This document shows, in pieces, positions 56,270-64,000 of a stretch of DNA of 64,000 nt; the stretch's first letter is position 1, and every line of letters begins with the position of its first letter. Source of the stretch: Chloranthus sessilifolius. Taxonomy: Eukaryota; Streptophyta; Magnoliopsida; Chloranthales; Chloranthaceae. The DNA lies in the NCBI GenBank assembly GCA_021018995.1, contig CM037596.1, positions 99,617,416-99,681,415 on the forward strand, in the 5' to 3' direction. The notes beneath the pieces were generated by a model. That model saw nothing but the letters and a program-made list of their open reading frames with translations, was not told the DNA's origin and did not search any database. Both the position numbers and the translations under genes were made by a program.

Positions 56270-58118
56270 TGAGTAGTGAAATATGATGATATTTCACCCC
56301 TAAATACTTACATTTAGCCATCCGATGAAGTCTATCTAATGAGAATTACTAGATTTGAAGTGTTTCAGGTAAATATAATCCAATTGCATAAAACAGCCTA
56401 AGAATTCCGAAAATAATGTCAAACACTGCAACCTTGGGTCATCGAAAACTTAGTGCAACTTGCAGCTCAATTTGAACCATCAATACATCCGATTCAGAAA
56501 ATTTCTAAAACATAAAAGTTGTAGAGCTTTCCGTCATCTTTCTAATGCCATAAGAATCATGTCAATTAGAGTTCGGAGTGAAAAGCTATAGCCAAAATAC
56601 TGAGGCAACATCTGATGGAGAGTTGGGCTAAAGTTCACGGAAATTTAGGAAGGTCGATCAATCGACCTTTAAGTCGATTAATTGAGGGAAGTGATTGAGT
56701 TTGACACAAAAAGCACTTTTTGGTTGCAGAATTAAAGGAGGTCGATTAATCGACCTTGCACTCGATTAATCGAGGTAAAGGATAGAGTTTGAGACGGAAA
56801 TGACTCCTTAGAGCAAATTTAGAGGGAGTCGATGCATCGACTCTATAAGGTCGATTAATCGACCCTGATTTTTCGGGCTAGGAAAACTGCGAGACTTGAA
56901 AGTATTTAAAGCCACAAACAACAACTCGGGAGAGGGACACGCAGAGATAGAGATTTTATTTGGAGAGCTTTGTTATTCTTTTACCTTCTTATTTTTAGCA
57001 TTCCTTTCTTAGAGAATATTATTTTTGCTCAATTAATTCCTACTTTAAATTTAGAGATTAGTAGAGAGTATTTTTAATTTTGTTTCAAAAGATCATTAGA
57101 CTGGTGGATTAAGCTTGGATCAAGGAATTGCTATTGAAGGTTGACGTATTTTTAATTAATTAGATCAATGTTATCTTCCATTTATCACTTGTTTATGTCA
57201 TTTAATTACAACATATGTAGCTAATTTCTTATGGATGGGGATCTAATGATTCCCGTCCGAGGGATATACTTCTAATAGTATAGATCTAGGATTAAACTTT
57301 GAAATTTTATTTTATGGTTGTTATGTTATCACGAACGAATGAAATCCCCGCCACTAACTAGGATCGAGTGTGCCGAGTCATGCCCTGGATCTCATATCTG
57401 TGACGGTAATTTTATCTCAATCATTGTTATATAATCTTTTTATTTTTATCATATGGATCTACTTACGATTAAAATCTGGGATCGAGTGTGTCGAGTCATA
57501 CCCTGGATCTTGGATTTGTAATAGTAATTTTATCTCAATTACTCCCTAATCTGAAATCGAGTGTGCTGAGTCATGCCCTTGATCTCAGATCTATGGTGGT
57601 ATTCTTATTGGAGTTTTTACCCATTTTGGGGATGATTTCTATTTGTATCTGAGATCAAGTGTGCCGAGTCATGCCCTTGATCCTAGATTTATATATGGAA
57701 ATCATCTCTGAAATTAAGTTCTGATTACAGGGATGCAATGTGGAACCTATCCGGGTTTTTACCATTTATCTTCCATAAAAGATATTTTTTAATGATATAT
57801 CTCATAGTTTAATCCTTAGATTTGTATTATAGGAAGAACAAACCAAAGATTGGAGGATTTAGTATCTTCATCTTTATCTTTATTTTTGAATTATCAATTA
57901 AACTTTATTTTGTAGTCAGTAATTATCTTAACTCACAAAACTGCCTAAATCGTAATATTGGTAGGGTACTGTTAAATCTTGGTAGATTTCTTGAGTTGTT
58001 GTTTCATCTTTTTAGATCATCTACATTAGTCCTCGTGGGAACGATCTCGTACTCCGCACTCACTATCTACAATTTGATTCGTGCGCTTGCGAGTAAAACA
58101 TCACAATTATAAATCACA
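56270..58118 (+). repeat. Athila-like 3' LTR
   Basis: 1849 bases, partner of 43417-45264. Its palindromes are better preserved (TCGATTAATCGACC, TCGATTAATCGAGG intact at 56741 and 56761). Palindromes 56653-56867; hairpin units 57358-57695. Confidence 0.9.
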
Positions 58119-58923
58119 ACAATAAACTTTAATTAATATCAACCATTAAGACTAAAAATATTGTAGATATTATATTCCACAGATCGGATGGCTTAAATCT
58201 CCCCAAAAAACTATTTTTAGGCTTCTGGCACTTCAATATATGACCTATCAATTTGATGGTACTGATCACCCACATCTTAAACCATTGATAGTGTAAGATC
58301 ATTTAAACACCATCTAAGGCATTTGATTTATAGGCCGCCATGATGTAATGATCTTTGTTTCCAAAAATTGGCACGAAACATGATCTCTATCATCTGATTC
58401 ATCACAATCAACCATTGAATTAGATGATGGGCTTCGTCTGTGTTAAATTAGAGGATAGAGATCACATTGTGTGTCAATCTTTGGCACCAAAGATCTTTAC
58501 ATCTTGGCCTTGAAATTGGAATGGTTAGATGTCCACAATTCTCAGATCCAAAAAATACCAAGTCTTTCCTTTTAAATTAGGTGCCATAATAAGTTTTAGC
58601 TCCCTTTATTGAGTGCCACCAGCATCATAGATGTCACTTATGATGCACTTGTTATAAGTTTGAGTTTTATTGAAGGTCTGCCACAGATTACTAGGTCTTG
58701 TATGCGATATGTGGAATTCAACTACCTAATAAATAGACCACAAAAGTAGGGCTTTCAAAGGGTCGTGCTTCTTAGCCCGACCCTGCTTGGTTTGGGTTAG
58801 TTTTGGCCTTCAATAAAATGCTCGAGCTTGAAAGGACTCGGGCTGAGCCTGACCCGATTTTGTATCCGAGTTTGTTTAATTTGGCCTAATTATTAAGATA
58901 AAAAATAATCAGGTTCAGAGTTC
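58119..58923. other. Non-coding with MITE ends and a hAT-like start
   Basis: A foldback fragment at 58290-58530 (AAGATCATTTAAACACC, CATCTAAGGCATTTGATTTA, and a reversed GATCTTTACATCTTGGCC) and a hAT-like terminus TAGGGCTTTCAAAGGGTCG near 58748, followed by GGCCT/GGGCT words. No second terminus. Confidence 0.45.
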
Positions 58924-59210
58924 GCTATTGTGTACGTAACCTAGAAGGCGATCAAGAGGCAGGCAATAGCAGACCACCTAGCAGATCATCCCATGTCTAA
59001 CTATGAGCCAATGCAGATGAATTTTCCTAACGAAGCTATTCTTTTTTCTATAGACGAAGAAGCAGACGAAACTCCTAATGATTATGATTGGAAATTGTTC
59101 TTTGACGGTGCAGTAAATCAGAACGGAAATGGAGTTGGAGCAGTTCTTGTCTCACAAAAAGGAGCCCATATTCCCATAGCTGTCAAGCTGAGGTTCATTT
59201 GCACAAACAA
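58924..59210 (+). pseudogene. Tat/Ogre-type gypsy fragment (second RNase H domain)
   Basis: Conceptual translation: AIADHLADHPMSNYEP, then DYDWKLFFDGAVNQNGNGVG, AVLVSQKGAHIPIAVKLRF and CTN. The LADHP linker before a W.LFFDGA.N..G.GVGAVL RNase H start is typical of Tat-lineage gypsy elements with a second, plant-type RNase H. The fragment stops at about 59210, where a MULE terminus seems to begin. Upstream it is cut by unrelated sequence. Confidence 0.75.
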
Positions 59211-59465
59211 GGGAAATTTGCACTGTCAGCCCTATAATTTTGCTTATTTGCAAAAACAGTTATGTAGTTTCAAATCTTGCGCAAAAGGCCAGCTCCAAGC
59301 CAAGCCCTTTCCACGTCAGCAATCATATATCCTCTTCTTTATATATAGATGCGAATTCCTTTTGATATGAGATATGAGATTTCTCCTCCTATATTAAAAT
59401 TTCATGTACTTTGTTTTCTTTGTATCAGTACAGACCACACTATAAGCTGCAACACAAGAGCACTG

Positions 59466-59840
59466 GTAAGATAGTATTTTTTTTAGTAGTTATAAAAAAT
59501 TATAACGTAATAAATGAATTATAGTGTATCACTACCTTAAGATAGCGGCGCTAACATAAAGTAGCGATACGCTACCTTAAGTTAGCGCTATTACCTTAAG
59601 TTAGCGTATCGCTACCTTAAGATAGCGCTGCTAACTTAAGGTAGCGATACGCTACCTTATGGTAGCGGCCACTAATTTAGGATAGCGGCGCTACCTTAAG
59701 ATAGCATCCCGCTACCTTATGTTAGCGCCACTATCTTAAGGTAGCGATACGCTACATTAAGTTAGCGTCGCGCTGTATAACTGAACAATATGAAGAAGTT
59801 AGTTTGACAATTTAATATTTCATTATTTTTTATATTTTAG
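59466..59840 (+). other. Putative 5' intron of the MULE transposase gene
   Basis: A GTAAGATAG donor follows CACAAGAGCACTG (59466) and a TTTATATTTTAG acceptor ends at 59840 just before the coding frame (DEIDVPILCHFDG). The palindrome array is inside. Splice sites are predicted by eye. Confidence 0.4.
59527..59775. repeat. Array of TAGCG/CGCTA and CTTAAG palindromic words
   Basis: About 250 bases made almost entirely of GCTACCTTAAGTTAGCG, GGTAGCGATACGCTACC, GATAGCGGCGCTAAC and GATAGCGGCGCTACC-like words. Nearly every word is self-complementary. CTTAAG or a one-base variant occurs about ten times. Confidence 0.9.
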
Positions 59841-60902
59841 GATGAAATAGATGTTCCCATACTTTGTCATTTTGATGGCGTCCGGGTCGGTGATAATACT
59901 TACAATGGTGGGCATCGGAAGATTGTCGTTGTTAGAGAGAAGATATCATTTGACCAATTTAAGCAGAAAATATACAATGTCAGTAGGACTCAACCGGAAG
60001 AATATTCAATTACACTATCTATTTCTTTGCGCATAGGAAAAGAGTTTGTGTTTGTCAAATTGTCCGACTCCGATGATCTTGCGAACTTATTTAAAGCATA
60101 TCGTATTGGTGATGGTGAGATAAATATTTATATCGAAAAATTATTAGCAACTCTTATGATCGAAATTTTATTATCTATTAAAGTATTTCCACCTCACCGT
60201 TCCAGTAGGAAACAAACGAAGATGATAAAGAAATTGAGGAAAACGTCAGATTAGAAGATGATGATAATGTAGAACCAAAACATTCGATTGAAAATCAAGG
60301 AATACGGTTTGAAGTGGAAAACTTCGATGCACCGATGATAGTCGACGATGATAGAAATATAAATATAGGATTTTGCCCCTACCGTAAGCCTCTGGAGCAA
60401 CCTTTTTCAGACATTCGAATGAAAAAAGGCGATGAAGATGAAGGATATTGTCCTTAAATGAATCCGATGCATGATGGATCTCAGCTTAATTTCAAATAGA
60501 TAAACAATACATATGACTGGAATCAGTGGAAAATATTTTTAGGTCTTAGTTCATATCAATGGCCTTCAAAACCAATAGCTTCGAAGCAAACGATAATCGA
60601 GCCTTCAATGGAATAGCCTCTCGCACCTCAAACATTCCCACCTCGGCCAACCTCAATTGAAGCAATTGCATTTCAACCAAACGTACCTCGACGGACTCAA
60701 TTTCAATCACGTAATAATCATTCAGTCGATGACGGTGATAGTGATTCTGAAAATAATGAAGCACCGTCGTCGCCCACTTCGCGTGTTGATATTAATAGGA
60801 GAATTGATGAACCTCTGGTGGGTAATGACTATGATCTTAATGACTCAGAGGGCGAGTATATGGATTCGGATGATGAAGAACTTTATGAAGGGGGGCCATT
60901 AA
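59841..60902 (+). pseudogene. MULE transposase, N-terminal and linker region
   Basis: PB1-like N-terminus: VPILCHFDGVRVGDNTYNGG, REKISFDQFKQKIYNVS, FVKLSDSDDLANLFKAYR. Then, after a shift near 60215, an acidic linker (EVENFDAPMIVDDDRN), a stop at 60456, and after further breaks RRTQFQSRNNHSVDDGDSDS and NDYDLNDSEGEYMDSDDEEL. It leads into the DNA-binding domain at 60903. Confidence 0.7.
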
Positions 60903-61332
60903 CTGTTAGTCAGGCATTCAAAAATAAAAAATCCTTTTAAAAAGCTCCTAAAGAGTTTGCAATGGCAAATAATTTTTAAATTAAATCAATAAAAATCAGT
61001 CCTCTTCGAGTTATGGCGAGGTGTATTGAAGGTGTATTTGGCGAATACATGCATCAAAATTGGTCGGTGTGGACATGTTTATCATGAAGACTTTCTGCCA
61101 TGAACATACATGTAGAATGTTAGCTTTCGGAAAAGGACATCGCCAGTATACAAAATCATGAATAGCTTCCTTCGTGAGGGATAAGTTGTTAAAAGGCTTT
61201 GATGAGAGTCTTGCTTCAATAATTTTTTATATTGAGAAAAAATACGGTATAATAGTAAGCTACTAGAAAGTATAGAGAGGAAAAGAAATGGCGTTGAATG
61301 ATATCCGAGGTAGCTGAAAGGAGCAATTTAAG
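60903..61332 (+). pseudogene. MULE DNA-binding domain
   Basis: In broken frames: LTVSQAFKNKKSF, KAPKEFAMANNF, IKSIKISPLRVMARCIEG, then on another frame CPW-like remnants, KTFCHEHTCRMLAFGKGHRQ and SFVRDKLLKGFDESLAS. This is the DBD_Tnp_Mut domain order of plant MuDR transposases. Confidence 0.65.
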
Positions 61333-61960
61333 ATGTTACCGTCCTATGTCGCCGAATTACAGAGGATTGATCTGGACGTACAGACTGAATTATGTCGCGA
61401 GCCTGATAATGCCTTTCAGAGGTTCTTCGTAGCATTTGGACTTTGCATTAGGAGCTTCCGTAATACTTTGCGGAGAATAATTATGATAAATGGGATACAT
61501 TTGCGCGACCAATATAAAGGAGTGTTGTTAATAGCTACGGGGATGGACAGGAATAGACATTTATTCCCTATAGTGTTCGACGTTGTACTCAAAGAAAATA
61601 AAGATCATTGGACATGGTTCCTTGATCTGTTAGGGAGACGCGTAATCGGAGACTTTCAAGAGTAGTTTGTATGAATATCAGACTGACAAAGGGGGTTGAT
61701 GGAAGTTGTGCATAATATTTTTTCTAACGCCTTTCACAACTATTATATGCGACACCTAACTTTGAATCTTTTTTATACATATAAGAATACAATTTTCCGA
61801 CCGCTGCTCTCGGTTGCTGCCCGTACATTCTCGGAGATAAAATTTATAAAAAATTTATAAAAAATAGAAGACGAGGCCCCCTCAGAATGTACAACATGGA
61901 TTAAAGAAGTCGGTGACCATTTCTGGGCGCGCGCATATTTTCCAGGAAAGCGTTATGATA
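61333..61960 (+). pseudogene. MULE transposase catalytic core, first catalytic Asp lost
   Basis: MLPSYVAELQRIDLDVQTEL, then IIMINGIHLRDQYKGVLLIA, TGMDRNRHLFPIVFDVVLKE and DHWTWFLDLLGRRV. Plant MULEs read I-D-G-T-H-L at the first site; here it is I-N-G-I-H-L, so the first catalytic Asp is Asn. After a stop: ISD, stop, QRGLMEVVHNIFSNAFHNYY, the usual ISDR..GL second-Asp region. Dead enzyme. Confidence 0.75.
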
Positions 61961-62592
61961 TGCTGATAACAAATATAGCAGAAAGTATTAATAGTGTGTT
62001 GAAGATAGCAAGAGAGGAACCAATCGTGACAATACTAGAAACCATTCGCACGATGGTAGCCGAATTCTACCTTCGACGTCAGGAGAAAGAAAATAAAATG
62101 ACACACGTGTTGACACCGATGACGGAAGAGCACCTAACACGAAACTCAGGGTGGGCCCGTTGATAAAACGTTGTTTCCTATGGTTGTAATATATTTCAAG
62201 TTAAATGGGGGCAATACACTTACAGTGTCGATCTAGAGAAACGAACGTGCACATACAGACGTTGGGCTATCCTTGGATTACCATGTTTGCATGCGATCAC
62301 TACATTATCGCGTAGGAACAAGGACAAAGAGATTCCTCAGTTTTGTGAGCATTAGTTTACTAGTGCCTTATTTAGGAAAACTTATAAAGAACACTTTGTT
62401 TCGACCGTTGATAAGCGCCAATGGACTGTTCTAAGAGAAGACATCGAAGTTCTACCTCTCCACAGAATACGTCAAGCCGATCACCCGAAGAAAAGGAGGA
62501 TAAGATCTAAAGGTAAAGTTCGACCACTACAGTGTAAAAATTGTAACGAATATGGTCATAACTACCACTCATGTAAATTTGTTAGAATATGA
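61961..62592 (+). pseudogene. MULE C-terminus: SWIM finger and zinc knuckle
   Basis: NIAESINSVLKIAREEPIVT, then ETIRTMVAEFYLRRQEK, and after stops VDLEKRTCTYRRWAILGLPC and LHAI, a SWIM finger (CxCx-n-CxH) whose second Cys is Tyr. Near the end CKNCNEYGHNYHSCK is a CX2CX4HX4C knuckle. The order is that of complete MuDR proteins. Confidence 0.75.
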
Positions 62593-63731
62593 AACCTATT
62601 TCATAGTGTAATTTGTAAAAATGAGATTAGATCGAATATTTCTTGAACTTGTCAAATTTTTCTGAATTTTTTTTTCTTTTTAATCTTGCCGAATAATTAC
62701 CAAAACCTGAATTGGTGACTATGAACTTACAATCTATCATTGAACTTATCTCAGCCTAATGAAACATACCGATAATTAGAGGTGTAAGATCATTTAAACG
62801 GTTAGGAGAGTCTGGTTCTCAATTTAAATTAGGATGGTGCTCAAAATGGTGTTTAAATGATCTTCCACCATTAGAATTAGAATTTTGATCTCACACCATT
62901 GAAGCGTGATTTATTATTATGTGTTGTGGCATTAGGTGCAAGGTTGGCATCAGGTGCAAGGGTAAAAATGTGTTGGGTATGAGTGAGTTAAGTGGATCCG
63001 ATTAAAAAATAGGGCCATGCTGGGTCGAGCGTATTAATAATCGGGCTTAAGTATGGGCTACTTTCAAGAGTCCCGATTATAACTTGCCATTTTAAGACCC
63101 GACCTAAACTGGCCCGGCCCGACGCAACCCAACCCATTGAGACCCCTACGGTGATGGGTTAACCAAACTTTAATGGTATCAACAGGCTAGATGTAGGGGT
63201 CATCCATACATAGTATACTTATCATGTATTCCTTAATTTGGATCATCCACATAGTATTCCTTCAATTGAATTTTTATCTCACACCATTGATTGAAGTGTG
63301 ATTTATTATTAAGCATTGTGGCATCAGGTGCAAGGGTAAAAAAATTCAAAAAAAAAATTATTGTGTTTATCGAGTTAGATCGAAACAAAAAAAAAACTAA
63401 AGAAACAATTAATCTCTAAACAAAAATTTACGCAGAATTTAAACAATAAAAATTTATACAGAATTTACACAAAAATATATAAGTGAAAGAAGAATAACTA
63501 CTCAGTCGCCTTTCCAAATGTGCACAAGGAATGTCCGATTTCAGCTCGAAATTACTGCATATTTTTCTCGTCAAAATCTATTCCCCGCCGTTCAGAAAAG
63601 TACTCAATATATTTTAATACAAAAACACCACAGTCTCAACCATTGTATTGGCGGAGAAGATCCACACCGTCCATCACTGTTAGCTGCCACGGTTGATCGA
63701 GAGCAGAACTCAATCCGACAGTGTTAAGAAG
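62593..63731. other. Non-coding with MITE hairpin and hAT-like tract
   Basis: A 79-base hairpin at 62786-62864 (arms AAGATCATTTAAAC / GTTTAAATGATCTT). GGCCC-type hAT-like tract at 62990-63150 ending AACCCATTGAGACCCCTA. A partly repeated block ATCTCACACCATTGA.GTGTGATTTATTATTA (62882-62950 and 63272-63335). Nothing else recognised. Confidence 0.5.
62786..62864. repeat. 79-bp hairpin, arms AAGATCATTTAAAC
   Basis: Perfect 14-base arms around a 51-base loop. The same arm occurs at 58295 and, reversed, near 43231, each next to sequence of one dispersed family. Confidence 0.8.
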
Positions 63732-63875
63732 TCACGACAAGTGATGCAACAAACTTTCTTTATACGATTCGAACTTTCTTGAATACTCTGGGTTGACCGG
63801 GTCTATCAGCTTGACATCGAGGTTCACTAGAGACACAATAGCCAATGCCCAATGTTGATGTCTCTGGCTATGCAT
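63732..63875 (-). pseudogene. Ulp1-like (peptidase C48) exon fragment
   Basis: Minus-strand frame of 47 codons: HQHWALAIVSLVNLDVKLID, then PVNPEYSRKFESYKESLL. The phrase HHW/QHW.LAIV......V.L.DP is the catalytic His and Asp region of Ulp1-like cysteine peptidases, often carried by plant MULEs. A 5' part may lie at the very edge of the window (GIKAIYCGTA, 63967-64000, minus), with an intron between. The catalytic Cys region is not seen. It is convergent with the MULE transposase upstream. Confidence 0.5.
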
Positions 63876-64000
63876 TGAAAAATAAATATGTGTAATCGAA
63901 GATCTAATTAGTACTGTGTTTATTAAGAAATATGAAAAGTGTTAATATAATCTAAAAAAAAACTTGCCGTCCCACAATAGATAGCCTTAATACCGCGTGT

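Larger units (their letters stand above)
43417..58118 (+). mobile_element. Athila-like Ty3/gypsy element, complete but decayed
   Basis: 14.7 kb with two LTRs of 1848 and 1849 bases, a tRNA-Asp-type primer-binding site (45271), gag, protease, RT, RNase H, integrase, one extra ORF and perhaps a second, and a polypurine tract (56255). AATAA occurs directly before the 5' LTR (43412-43416) and two bases after the 3' LTR (58121-58125); it may be the target duplication. LTRs differ at five places in their first 140 bases, so the insertion is not recent. Many stops and shifts show it cannot move by itself. Confidence 0.9.
59211..62650 (+). mobile_element. MuDR-type MULE, decayed
   Basis: Starts near GGGAAATTTGCACTGTCAGC, plausible as a MULE terminus, at the break of the Tat fragment. 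It carries an N-terminal PB1-like domain, a DNA-binding domain, transposase core, SWIM finger and zinc knuckle in proper order, with many stops and shifts. No matching inverted terminus was found downstream, so the right end is beyond the window or lost. Confidence 0.75.

Noticed and set aside
43417-58118. Endogenous retrovirus with an envelope gene
   Set aside because: The extra ORF after integrase has no visible signal peptide, fusion peptide or membrane anchor, so I call it an ORF of unknown function.
63518-63727. 69-codon frame near the right edge
   Set aside because: No family signature; it lies next to and opposite the better supported Ulp1-like exon.
1-64000. tRNA, rRNA or snoRNA genes
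   Set aside because: I saw no cloverleaf with A and B boxes and no rRNA core sequence; the tRNA-like words are retrotransposon primer-binding sites.

Overview
The window is nuclear DNA of a flowering plant. It is AT-rich and packed with nested transposable elements: Ty1/copia and Ty3/gypsy elements primed by plant-type tRNA sites, a LINE relic, a MuDR-type MULE, a hAT-like element with an 8-base target duplication, and many foldback MITE-like repeats. The sequence does not let me name the genus. Only one complete host gene is visible, an intron-less peptide:N-glycosidase A (PNGase A) gene on the minus strand (11214-12965).

Layout. 1-4400: relics of long gypsy LTRs. 4400-11200: MITE-like foldback repeats and one promoter-plus-first-exon gene fragment (7590-7975). 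11214-12965: PNGase A. 13-15.5 kb: foldback repeats. 15.5-17.45 kb: a gypsy-type LTR relic. 17.45-20 kb: foldback elements, one inserted inside another, and a hAT-like element (18456-19444). 21.36-21.6 kb: LINE relic. 21.6-25.26 kb: a non-coding large retrotransposon derivative (LARD) built from degenerate internal repeats. 26.95-28.2 kb: a second, broken PNGase A copy, cut by a copia element (28208-33277). The copia is in turn cut by the 3' LTR of a minus-strand chromovirus (33278 to about 41.1 kb). 43.4-58.1 kb: a complete but decayed Athila-like gypsy element of about 14.7 kb with both LTRs. 58.9-59.2 kb: a Tat-type RNase H fragment. 59.2 kb to beyond 62.6 kb: a decayed MULE. At the right edge is a convergent Ulp1-like peptidase exon.

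No operon-like gene cooperation exists here; the relations are insertion relations. The order of events reads directly: PNGase A duplicated, one copy decayed, copia inserted into it, and a chromovirus inserted into the copia reverse transcriptase.

Two patterns run across elements of different classes and are the best candidates for something undescribed. (1) Each family carries its own short CG-containing palindromic word repeated in clusters in non-coding parts: TCGAT-NN-ATCGA in the Athila-like element, CGCTCGAGCG in the chromovirus, ATCGATCGAT in two LTR relics, and TAGCG/CGCTA with CTTAAG in the MULE. (2) Four gypsy-type LTRs carry a short acidic reading frame of about 22-52 codons at the same relative place; two follow the box TAGCTCACCCC, and the two best preserved encode similar endings.
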